Part shown: positions 1 through 6,470 of the stretch, piece by piece
Position numbering within the stretch: the first letter of the stretch is position 1
How the letters are laid out: the number at the start of each line of letters is the position of its first letter
Assembly: GCA_036274635.1 (NCBI GenBank)
Contig: DASUFI010000075.1
Location: 1-19,888 of the forward strand
Origin: DASUFI01 sp036274635
GTDB taxonomy: Bacteria > Planctomycetota > B15-G4
DNA length: 19,888 nt
Direction of reading: 5' to 3'
The notes under the pieces: generated by a model
Databases searched by the model: none
Told to the model about the DNA's origin: nothing
The model's input: only the letters and a program-made list of their open reading frames with translations
Made by a program: the position numbers and the translations under genes

Positions 1-2
1 AG

Positions 3-101
3 CGCTTCGTCAAGGGCCCGCCCTCGCCACCGGCCCTGCCGGCGGCGGTCTGGATCAATCCCCCCGCGCCCACGCCCGAGCTGCTCGCCGCGACTCAATG
101 A
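3..101 (+). CDS. C-terminal end of an unknown protein (partial, cut by window edge)
   Basis: The frame is open from the window edge to a TGA at 99-101 and encodes about 32 residues ending PPAPTPELLAATQ. The sequence is proline- and alanine-rich with strongly GC-ending codons like the rest of the window, so it is probably the tail of a real gene whose body lies to the left. No family can be assigned. The stop overlaps an ATG at 98-100 in the arrangement ATGA, which often couples translation to a following gene; here that follower appears broken. It could also be chance open frame, as GC-rich DNA has few stops. Confidence 0.45.
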   Translation, partial: RFVKGPPSPPALPAAVWINPPAPTPELLAATQ

Positions 102-428
102 ACTTCCATGCAGACTGTCTCACAATCGTTGACAACTACCGGATGGCGCCGCGAAGGCCCTTGGCGTTCCGCCACAGCAGCGGCTCGTCGTGTCGGCCAG
201 CTTGGAAGGCTGGCAGGACGCGACGGCAATCGTCGACGTGAACGATGACGTGCAGACTGTTGTCCTGCACGTCGCGAGTCATTGAGCACAGCCTGCTCAG
301 CGAAGCGCCATGCTCCTTCGCTGCCGTTCGCGGTCTGCAATCCGCTGGCCTTCGTGGGACCGGCAGCGTGCGAGACGTACATCGCGATCCTGCAATCCGG
401 CACGTTCCCGGTGGGGACGGCGGGCTGA
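98..428 (+). pseudogene. Probable frameshifted remnant of a small gene
   Basis: No single frame is open across this stretch, yet protein-like sequence passes through three frames in turn. It begins MNFHADCLTIVDN from the ATG at 98. It continues one frame back at about 133-285 (LPDGAAKALGVPPQQ, then an acidic segment ending VVLHVASH and TGA at 283). It continues one further frame back to a TGA at 426-428, with CNPLAFVGPAACETY and ending SGTFPVGTAG. The third segment has mostly G/C third positions, as expected for genuine coding DNA here. Two single-base losses, near 136 and 279, would join the segments into one protein of roughly 110 residues. The ATG overlaps the stop of the preceding gene. 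No family is recognised. Sequencing error is an alternative to real decay. Confidence 0.35.
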
Positions 429-524
429 GAGGGCCGTGACCCCGTCGCGGCCGCGGGCCGTCGCTTGCGGGCACGGTCCGGGCCCCTCGCGACCGTTCTC
501 GCGCAAGGCCCGCGGGAGCTGCCC

Positions 525-564
525 CCGTGCGGCGGCCGGCGCATGGCGTCCGGCTGCCGCACGG
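525..564 (-). terminator. Strong hairpin just past the end of the first FG-GAP gene
   Basis: Two 9-base arms (525-533 and 556-564) are perfect reverse complements, and inside them a second pair (535-539 and 550-554) continues the stem after one mismatch, leaving a 10-base loop. It starts 9 bases beyond the stop of the minus-strand gene ending at 574, where a terminator is expected. There is no T-run downstream, so it is not a textbook intrinsic terminator; it may stop transcription or protect the 3' end. The rest of 429-573 holds nothing else I can name. Confidence 0.5.
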
Positions 565-573
565 AGATCGGCC

Positions 574-1923
574 TCACTTCAACGTCACGACGAACACTTG
601 CCCGTAGCCCTTGGGGGAGGGGGCGGTCGGAGCCCCGATGGCCAGCTCATCGTGGCCGTCGCCGTCCAGGTCGGGCACGGCGTCGAGCGCGGCCCCGAAC
701 CGGCCGCTGGGCAGCACGCCGGACACCGAGCCCACGAACTTCCCCGACGCGGGTGACACGATCAACACCCGCCCGGAGCTCAGCGCCCACTTGGGCGCCC
801 CGACGGCCAGCTCCGTCACGCCGTCACCCGTCCGATCCCCGATCGGCGCGAGCGACGAGCCGAAGCGCTCGCCGGGTTCCAGTCCAGCTATGGTCGCGAG
901 CGTCTGGCCGGTCGCCGGCGACACGATCGCCACGCGCCCGCGGTCGGCCTGCGATCCGGGAGCGCCGATGGCCAGGTCCGCCAAGCCGTCGCCATCGATG
1001 TCCGGGAGCGCCGCCAGCGCCAGGCCGAAGGCCTCGGAGTGCTCGATGCCTTCGAAGTGGGTCAGCACCGCGCCGTCGGCCCCGGAGAGGATCAGCACCT
1101 CGCCGCGCGCGGCCCCGGCGGGCCACTGCCAGGCAGCGGCCGCGACGTCCGGCAGCGCGTCGCCGTTCAGGTCCGGCAGTGCGACGGCGCTCCAGCCCAG
1201 CCGGTCGCCGGGGAACTCGCCCTCGACCTGCACGAGCGTCGCGCCCGTCGCGCCCGACACCAGGCGGACGTGGCCGGGCGCCAGAGTCGCGTCGCCCTCG
1301 GGCGCGCCGCCGAACTGCGCGGTGATCAGCAGGTCGGCGACCCCGTCGTGGTCGATGTCGCCCAGGCCCGCCATCGCGGCGCCGAAGCACTCCCACTTCC
1401 CTTGACCACCGACATCCAGCAGGGGGAGGCCCGTCGCGCCGCTCCAGGCCGCCGCACGTCCGGGCAGCTCCGGACCGTGGGGGGCGTCGAGGTTCAGGGC
1501 CCAGATGGCGCCCGCGCCGTAGTCGGCGACGCCGTCGCCGTCGAGGTCAGGCAGGGCCGCGACCGAGTGGCCCAGCCGGTCGCCGTCGTTCCAGCCGCCA
1601 TGCACGCGCAGCACCGCGCCGTCGGCGCCCGAGAACACGAAGGCGTGGCCCTCGGTTCCAGAGCCCCACGGCTGGCGGTTGGGTGCGCCGACGAGCAGCT
1701 CGGCCAGTCCGTCGCCGTTGAGGTCGGGCAGGTGCGCGATCGCGCTGCCCAGGTAGTCGCCGTAGGTTGGCCCTTCCGCGCTCCACAGTGTGGTCGCATC
1801 GAGAGCCCCGCTGATGGGCAGCGCGCTGGAATGGCTGGATGGGCCGGGCGGTTGCTGCGCAGTCACGTTCGAGCACAGCGCCACGGCCACCACGGCCAAG
1901 ACGACGAGACGCAAGTTGGACAT
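574..1923 (-). CDS. Exported FG-GAP (integrin-alpha-like) seven-repeat propeller protein
   Basis: The 449-residue product begins with a hydrophobic signal peptide (residues about 1-22, ending NVTAQ) and then carries seven FG-GAP repeats. Each has the pattern (F/L)G-x-x-x-x-x-(L/P)-x-D-(L/I)-(N/D)-G-D-G-x-x-(D/E)-L-x-x-G-A-P, for example PDLNGDGLAELLVGAP near the start and PDLDGDGHDELAIGAP near the end. Seven such repeats fit one complete seven-bladed beta-propeller, with DxDGDG loops that bind calcium in this family. The product is probably secreted or surface-exposed. Unlike its neighbours it ends directly after the last blade (VFVVTLK) and lacks the APFKGG domain. The start is secure: AGGAGG (complement of 1931-1936) lies 7 bases before the ATG. 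It is divergent from the gene at 2312. Ligand and precise role are unknown. Confidence 0.9.
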   Translation of the reverse strand: MSNLRLVVLAVVAVALCSNVTAQQPPGPSSHSSALPISGALDATTLWSAEGPTYGDYLGSAIAHLPDLNGDGLAELLVGAPNRQPWGSGTEGHAFVFSGADGAVLRVHGGWNDGDRLGHSVAALPDLDGDGVADYGAGAIWALNLDAPHGPELPGRAAAWSGATGLPLLDVGGQGKWECFGAAMAGLGDIDHDGVADLLITAQFGGAPEGDATLAPGHVRLVSGATGATLVQVEGEFPGDRLGWSAVALPDLNGDALPDVAAAAWQWPAGAARGEVLILSGADGAVLTHFEGIEHSEAFGLALAALPDIDGDGLADLAIGAPGSQADRGRVAIVSPATGQTLATIAGLEPGERFGSSLAPIGDRTGDGVTELAVGAPKWALSSGRVLIVSPASGKFVGSVSGVLPSGRFGAALDAVPDLDGDGHDELAIGAPTAPSPKGYGQVFVVTLK

Positions 1924-1988
1924 CGTCGAACCTCCTCGGGTTGCGGTCTTTTACGGGGCCGAGGACCGGATGCCCGGGGGGTCGCGAC

Positions 1989-1997
1989 GACTATACC
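1989..1997 (-). promoter_or_regulatory. Candidate -10 element, GGTATAGTC
   Basis: On the minus strand this reads GGTATAGTC, containing TATAGT, a close match to a sigma-70 -10 box and an outlier in such GC-rich DNA. It lies about 66 bases upstream of the minus-strand start at 1923. The identical nine bases occur upstream of another minus-strand exported gene (10931-10939). No convincing -35 box is seen at the usual distance, so the call is tentative. Confidence 0.35.
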
Positions 1998-2062
1998 GGG
2001 GATTCGCGCGGACGGGGGCGCGGCCCACGCGGCGCCCGGGACGCGCCGGCCGACGGGAATGA

Positions 2063-2080
2063 CCGGCTGAATTCAGCCGG
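2063..2080. repeat. Perfect 18-base palindrome, REP-like
   Basis: The sequence CCGGCTGAATTCAGCCGG is its own reverse complement over all 18 bases and is followed by CCTACGGG. A shorter imperfect relative occurs at 6177-6193, again in a divergent intergenic region. GGCTGAA-type palindromes flanked by CTACGG resemble repetitive extragenic palindromes of other bacteria. It could instead be an operator for a dimeric regulator; two copies in one window do not decide. Confidence 0.5.
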
Positions 2081-2282
2081 CCTACGGGATCCCGCTCCGT
2101 ACGGCAGCGAGGCCATCGCCGGGCTGGGATGAGGTGTTCGAGCGTGTGGGGGCCACAGTCATCAACCCCGGGGGCGGTGCGTGCAGCGACTGCGGACCGG
2201 GAGTGAGCGAGCGTCACCTACCGTTACAATCCCCGATCGAATCCGGCGGGGGGCGACGCATGGCGATGGTATCGGAGGTGCA

Positions 2283-2315
2283 ATGCACGTCGTTCACCGA
2301 GTCGCGCAGCGATGA
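2283..2315 (+). promoter_or_regulatory. Possible 10-codon leader ORF coupled to the gene at 2312
   Basis: An ATG at 2283 is preceded by GGAGGTG at 2274-2280, the best Shine-Dalgarno match near this gene, and encodes MHVVHRVAQR before a TGA at 2313-2315. That stop overlaps the ATG at 2312 as ATGA, the classic layout for translational coupling. The ATG at 2312 has no good ribosome binding site of its own. The short spacing (4 bases from GGAGG to ATG) and a third ATG at 2260 in another frame make this uncertain. Confidence 0.35.
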
Positions 2316-3826
2316 GTAGACACTCGCTGGGCCGTGTCCGTCACGCGCTGCTGTTCGCCGCAGTCCTTGGCGCAGCCGGGATTGCGACGTCCGCTGCGCC
2401 CCCGGCCACGAGCTCGTCCCCGCAGTCGCGCGCCGGCGCCGCGAAGCTGGTTCGTGACGCGTGCGCGCTCGTCGAGCCCGTCGAGCTGCCTTCATCGCTT
2501 GCCGCGGCCGTTTCGCCCGGGTTCAAGTGGAAGCACCGCAAGCTCGGCGCCGGATCGATGCCGGCGATCGCTGCGAGCGCAGCGGGCGAGCCGCACGTCG
2601 TGTTCCAGTCGGAATACAACGAGACGACCGGGGAGCGCGACCTGGTGCACGCCTGGCGCGTCGGCAGCGCGTGGCATTCCGAGACGATCGATGCCCCCTT
2701 CCCGGCCTACATCGAGGACTCGACGGCGGTGGCCATCGGCAGCGACGGCGTCCTGCACGTGGCCTACGTCACGTACGACCCAACGACATACTCGGGAGAG
2801 CTCCGCTACGCCAGGGACGCTGGAGCCGGCTGGCAGATCGAGACCGTCGAGGCGGGGGGCGGGTCGGCCTCGATTGCGGTCGACGAGGCCGGCGTGCCGC
2901 ACATCCTGCACCTCGTCGGCTATCCAGGAGACGACGTGCGGTATCTCACGCGGGAGCCGGAGGGATGGACAGGCGAAGTCATCGGAGACACCTCGTATCC
3001 GAACTTCGGATCAGCGCTCCGCGTGCACGATTCCAAGGTCTACGCGGTCTACATGGACTTCAATGGCCTCGAAACCCTGGCCATCCGTGACGGCGGCCGC
3101 TGGACCACCGACGTCGTTGCCAGCGGAAATAGTTGCGCACTCGCGATGGATGCAGAGGGCAGGCCGCACATGGCGTATATCGGATGGGGCAACGGTTTCG
3201 AAGTGATCCACTCCGTGCTCACCGAATCGGGATGGACCCATGAGACCCTCGTCGACGAGACGTCGCTCTTCGGCGAGCCGGCGCCACAAGGCATCGCCTT
3301 CGAGCCCTACGCGCCCGCCCTCACCCAGGATTCTGCGGGACGCGTCCGACTCGCCTTCGGCTTGGGGGTCTGGAAGGGCAACGCCTTCGACAGCGTCCTG
3401 ACGGTCGCCTTCCTCGACGAAGGCGCGTGGGTACCCTCCATGGCCGGAAAGGGGCGGATGGGCTTCGGGAACTCGATCGCCGCCGACGCGGCGGGCGTCG
3501 TGCACGTGGCCACGACGAAGATCACGCCGGGCGATCCGGGCAAGTTCTCCATGCACGAATACAGCCTGCGAGGCTCGAAGCTTTCGCTGAAGGTGGTGCC
3601 CGAGGGCAGCGGCACGATCGTCGCCGCTCCGCTCGGAGTCGAGACCACGGGAAAGGTCGGAGTGAGTGTTCTCAAAGGGGACACCGTCACCTTGACGGCG
3701 GCCGCGGGAGAGGGCTTCGCATTCTCAGGCTGGTCGGGCGCGATCTCCGGTGCGGATCCGACGATGGAGCTGAGCATGGACCATTCGCACAAGGTCACCG
3801 CTCACTTCGTGCCCACGGAGCCTTGA
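2312..3826 (+). CDS. Exported propeller-like protein with C-terminal InlB B-type repeat
   Basis: The 504-residue product starts with a basic, then hydrophobic signal peptide (residues about 1-28, LLFAAVLGAAGIATSAAPP). Residues about 60-420 contain loosely repeated units in which a phrase such as GVLHVAYVTYD, GVPHILHLVG, GRPHMAYIGWG or GVVHVATTKI follows an A(I/V)(A/D)xDxxG segment. This spacing is typical of BNR/sialidase-like or WD-like beta-propellers, although no catalytic residues can be assigned. Residues about 423-504 match the divergent InlB B-repeat pattern (LKVVPEGSGTI, GDTVTLTAAAGEGFAFSGWS, VTAHF), a beta-grasp-like module common at the C-termini of surface proteins. The ATG at 2312 is chosen because the signal peptide begins there; it may be coupled to a small upstream ORF. 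The gene converges on the beta-helix gene. Function is unknown; a surface-binding role is inferred. Confidence 0.8.
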   Translation: MSRHSLGRVRHALLFAAVLGAAGIATSAAPPATSSSPQSRAGAAKLVRDACALVEPVELPSSLAAAVSPGFKWKHRKLGAGSMPAIAASAAGEPHVVFQSEYNETTGERDLVHAWRVGSAWHSETIDAPFPAYIEDSTAVAIGSDGVLHVAYVTYDPTTYSGELRYARDAGAGWQIETVEAGGGSASIAVDEAGVPHILHLVGYPGDDVRYLTREPEGWTGEVIGDTSYPNFGSALRVHDSKVYAVYMDFNGLETLAIRDGGRWTTDVVASGNSCALAMDAEGRPHMAYIGWGNGFEVIHSVLTESGWTHETLVDETSLFGEPAPQGIAFEPYAPALTQDSAGRVRLAFGLGVWKGNAFDSVLTVAFLDEGAWVPSMAGKGRMGFGNSIAADAAGVVHVATTKITPGDPGKFSMHEYSLRGSKLSLKVVPEGSGTIVAAPLGVETTGKVGVSVLKGDTVTLTAAAGEGFAFSGWSGAISGADPTMELSMDHSHKVTAHFVPTEP

Positions 3827-3885
3827 GGGGCGCGGTCCGCGGTTGACGGTTCCGGGTTTGGGTCCACACCCTCCAGCGGCGACCG

Positions 3886-5961
3886 CTACGGCACGACCGC
3901 GTGCAGGCCGTTGCTCGCCGACAGCCCGAAGGTGGCTCCCGAATCCTGGATCCAGGCCTGCAGGTAGAAGGACGTGCCGGCCGGCACGCCGCCCGGCCAG
4001 GTGAACGGCAAGCTCACCGAGCCCGTCGCGTCCGTGGTCAGCACGATCAGCACGTCGGCATCGGGCACGAACGTCCCGCCCTTGAAGGGCGCCAGCAGCG
4101 GCGAGAGGCCGACGACCAGCACCACCACCGAAGCCGGCGGCGCTTGGGTCAGGTCGATGGAGCCGTTCGAACCGGCCGTCAGCGGACCCATGCCCACCAG
4201 CTGCGGCACGCCGAAGCTGCCGACCTTGCCAGGTCCGAAGACCTCCCACGGACCGAGCGGCACGCTGGCCGAGAACTCGGACGTGCTGCCATCCGACAGG
4301 TGCGTCGCGGTCGAGGTCACGACCCACCCGGGCGGGGAGGCCACCGGCAGCACCTCGGAGAAGGCCGCGTCGCCAGCCGCGTTCGTGACCACCACCGCCG
4401 AGCCGAGGAAGGCCTGACCCTCGCCGAAGCCGCTCGGGTCGCCGACCTCGCTCGCGAAGAACTCGAGGCTGAACTGCTGGCTCGGGAGCGAGTCGAGCGT
4501 GCCCGAGACGGTCGTGCTGGTGGCATCGGTGGCCGCGCTCAGCAGCACAGGGAAGTTCTGCCGACCGTTGGGACCCGCGTCCGGATCCAGCGGGTCGTTG
4601 GGCGTCGGGCCGATCGGCGCGAGGTCGATCCCCAGCTGACCGTTGGAGTGGATCGAGTTGCCCGAGACACGCACGCCCGTGATGGACGAGGTCAGCAGCA
4701 CGCCCTGCTGCAGGTTGAAGGCGATGTGGTTCGGCTGCCCCAGGCCCGTGCCGCCGAGGCGCGTGTCGGTCGCGATGCTGCCGCCCGGGAAGAAGGACTC
4801 GGCGACGCCGCGGAAGTTCGGCAGCGGGGCCTGGCCCGTGGCGTCGGTGCCGATGCGGTTGCCCTCGATGATCGTGCCGGACGCCACGCCCTCGAGCAGG
4901 ATGCCTTCGCCGAAGATCTGGCCGGCGAAGTGGTCGACGCCCTCCACGACCATGCCGCTGATCAGGTTGTCGCGGATGATCGTGCCGCTGGCTTCGGTCC
5001 CGAGCTCGATGCCGGTCGGGCCGATCTGGCCCGCCGAGGCCAGGCCGTCGGGCGTCGTGCCGATGAGGTTGCCCTCGATGATCGTGTCCGTGGCCCACTG
5101 GACGGAGATCCCGGAACCCACCGGGAAGCCTTCCTCCCCGTAGTGGCCGAAGCCCGCGATGAGGTTGGCCTCGGCGGGCGTCGGTCCGCCGATGCGGTTG
5201 CCGTTGGCGGTCGTCGTGAACTGGCTGCCGCGGACGTTCACGCCGTGGAACGAGCCGCTCAGCACGTTGCCGATGACCACGTTGTCGTTGGACGGCGCGT
5301 CGATGCGCACGCCGTCGTTGCCGGAGGACAGGACGTTGCCCTCGCCGGGCGCCGTGCCTCCGACCACGTTGCCCACGGACGGCGCGCCGCCGAACGGCCC
5401 CGTGAGGTAGATCGCGGCGAAGAGCGGGCCATCGATGGTGCAGCCGACGATGCGGTTGCCGCTGCCCCAGACCTCCACGGCGTAGCCGCGCTGCAGCACG
5501 TTGCCGAGCCCCTTGATGAGGCAGTCGTCGCCGAAGACGTAGATCGAGGCCACGCCCAGCTCGTTGGGCGACAAGCCGAAGATGCCGACCTCGCTCCCGT
5601 CCGGGTTGGTGTCGCCGGTGAAGGCGGTCTGCGTCGTGAAGTCGATGGTGGTCGCGTCGTCCTGCACGGGGAAGATGCCGTGCTCCTGCTTGAGCAGTGC
5701 CACGTCCGTGAGCAGCCACCACTCGGACTTCGGGATGGCGAAGGTCACGGTCTGCGGGCCCGGCGTGTTGTTCGCGGCCGTCAGCGCCTCGCGGAACGAG
5801 ACCTTGCCGTCCGGCCCCGGAAGCTGCAGCACCGTCTGCGGCGCCGCGAAATCCACGGCATCCTCGACCGTGGTGACCGTCAGGGTCTGCGCCGTGGCGC
5901 CGGCGGTGAGAGCGAGAACGAAGGACAAGCGAGCGATTGGACGAGTCGGGAACGGCAACAC
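3886..5961 (-). CDS. Exported CSLREA/right-handed beta-helix protein with APFKGG C-terminal domain
   Basis: A GTG at 5961 starts a 691-residue protein with a signal peptide cleaved near residue 25 (GATAQ). Residues about 26-75 resemble the CSLREA region found at the head of many such proteins (LTVTTVEDAVD, then VSFREALTAANNTPG). Residues about 140-440 form a right-handed parallel beta-helix with the hallmark turns GNRIGG, EGNLIGTTPDG and EGNRIGTDATG. Residues 444-473 carry the GIDLAP...TPNDP...QNFPVL segment usual in this family, followed by a beta-sandwich. Residues 575-691 are the APFKGG domain shared with neighbours. A longer frame runs upstream to 6063, but the signal peptide and an AGGAG seven bases before the GTG fix the start at 5961. 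It is probably a secreted or surface fibre-like protein; no enzymatic residues are recognised. Confidence 0.85.
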   Translation of the reverse strand: MLPFPTRPIARLSFVLALTAGATAQTLTVTTVEDAVDFAAPQTVLQLPGPDGKVSFREALTAANNTPGPQTVTFAIPKSEWWLLTDVALLKQEHGIFPVQDDATTIDFTTQTAFTGDTNPDGSEVGIFGLSPNELGVASIYVFGDDCLIKGLGNVLQRGYAVEVWGSGNRIVGCTIDGPLFAAIYLTGPFGGAPSVGNVVGGTAPGEGNVLSSGNDGVRIDAPSNDNVVIGNVLSGSFHGVNVRGSQFTTTANGNRIGGPTPAEANLIAGFGHYGEEGFPVGSGISVQWATDTIIEGNLIGTTPDGLASAGQIGPTGIELGTEASGTIIRDNLISGMVVEGVDHFAGQIFGEGILLEGVASGTIIEGNRIGTDATGQAPLPNFRGVAESFFPGGSIATDTRLGGTGLGQPNHIAFNLQQGVLLTSSITGVRVSGNSIHSNGQLGIDLAPIGPTPNDPLDPDAGPNGRQNFPVLLSAATDATSTTVSGTLDSLPSQQFSLEFFASEVGDPSGFGEGQAFLGSAVVVTNAAGDAAFSEVLPVASPPGWVVTSTATHLSDGSTSEFSASVPLGPWEVFGPGKVGSFGVPQLVGMGPLTAGSNGSIDLTQAPPASVVVLVVGLSPLLAPFKGGTFVPDADVLIVLTTDATGSVSLPFTWPGGVPAGTSFYLQAWIQDSGATFGLSASNGLHAVVP
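3889..4239 (-). other. APFKGG domain, copy A (C-terminus of the beta-helix protein)
   Basis: These 117 residues begin FGPGKVGSFGVPQL, carry LLAPFKGGTFVP in the middle, then WPGGVPAGTSFYLQAW, and end ASNGLHAVVP. The same ordered motifs occur at the C-termini of the proteins ending at 8081 and 12780. Alternating hydrophobic segments suggest an all-beta fold. Function unknown. Confidence 0.8.
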
Positions 5962-5968
5962 GGCAGGT

Positions 5969-5973
5969 CTCCT
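5969..5973 (-). promoter_or_regulatory. Ribosome binding site deciding the GTG start at 5961
   Basis: On the minus strand this reads AGGAG and lies seven bases before GTG at 5961, which begins a good signal peptide. It overrides the longer frame starting at 6063, whose extra 34 residues are proline/arginine-rich and have no matching site upstream. Confidence 0.75.
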
Positions 5974-6176
5974 GGGTATCGAGGAAGTCCCTTCGGCGAG
6001 CGGTCGAAAGCGAGCAACCGTCGTGCCATCGGGCGGCGGGTCGGGAAGGCCTCCGGGACACACGACTCTCGATGGCGAGCCACGGTTCGCCGCGCGGAAC
6101 CGTCCAGGATTTGCATTGCGCGTCGACCCGTCGGGCGCTGTCGGCGACTACGCCACCGCGTGACTCAGCGAGTGAA

Positions 6177-6193
6177 CCGGCTGAATCAGCTGG
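6177..6193. repeat. Imperfect palindrome related to the one at 2063
   Basis: CCGGCTGA and TCAGCTGG pair around a single A with one G-T type mismatch. The sequence differs from the palindrome at 2063-2080 by loss of one central base and one substitution. It lacks the CCTACGG flank seen there. It may be a degenerate REP-like copy or a weak operator. Confidence 0.35.
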
Positions 6194-6351
6194 AGATGAT
6201 GCCGGTGGCGGGCAACTGAGCGGGCGTCACTCGCAGGCGCGCGAGCAGGACTCGTCGAAGGCGGGGCGGCCCACGCTTGATCAGGCCCTGCACTCGCAGG
6301 CGACGCCTTCGAGCTCGCGTCGATCGAGGATGGTGCCGCGCCGCAGCTCGC

Positions 6352-6380
6352 TTGCCGATTCGCGCGAACGCCGCGATACT
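6352..6380 (+). promoter_or_regulatory. Candidate sigma-70-like promoter for the gene at 6471
   Basis: TTGCCG (6352-6357) and GATACT (6375-6380) are separated by exactly 17 bases, and the ATG lies about 90 bases downstream. Each hexamer matches consensus at four of six positions. This is only suggestive in unknown regulatory background. Confidence 0.3.
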
Positions 6381-6470
6381 CGCTTGCCGAGAGGAGCCCC
6401 GGCACGCCATCCGAGGTCCACGAAGGACCCCGGGGGACACGCTGACCGGGCGCCCCGCGGAGGTGGAAGC

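Larger units (their letters stand above)
1924..2311. other. Divergent intergenic region, 388 bases
   Basis: This gap separates the minus-strand FG-GAP gene from the plus-strand gene at 2312. It contains a candidate minus-strand -10 element (1989-1997), a perfect 18-base palindrome (2063-2080), a TACAAT that could be a plus-strand -10 (2225-2230), and a short reading frame with its own ribosome binding site (2283-2315). No longer gene with convincing coding character is visible. Confidence 0.6.
5962..6470. other. Divergent intergenic region, 509 bases
   Basis: This region separates the GTG start of the beta-helix gene from the ATG at 6471. The frames of both genes happen to stay open across it, but neither shows a signal peptide or conserved sequence there. 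It holds the Shine-Dalgarno for the beta-helix gene (5969-5973), an imperfect palindrome (6177-6193) and a possible plus-strand promoter (6352-6380). Nothing else is recognised. Confidence 0.6.

Noticed and set aside
130..145. Programmed frameshift in the small left-edge gene
   Set aside because: No slippery heptamer or downstream pseudoknot was recognised, and a second shift near 279 would also be needed; decay or sequence error is simpler.
465..2070. Overlapping plus-strand open frames across the first FG-GAP gene
   Set aside because: They are antisense shadows; the minus-strand gene has a strong ribosome site, signal peptide and seven FG-GAP repeats.
5962..6063. N-terminal extension of the beta-helix protein to 6063
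   Set aside because: The 34 extra residues are Pro/Arg-rich and would bury the signal peptide; AGGAG at the right distance supports GTG at 5961.
3901..6219. 772-residue open frame on the plus strand
   Set aside because: It is antisense to the beta-helix gene, low-complexity Arg/Asp/Ala/Val sequence, and contains no motif.
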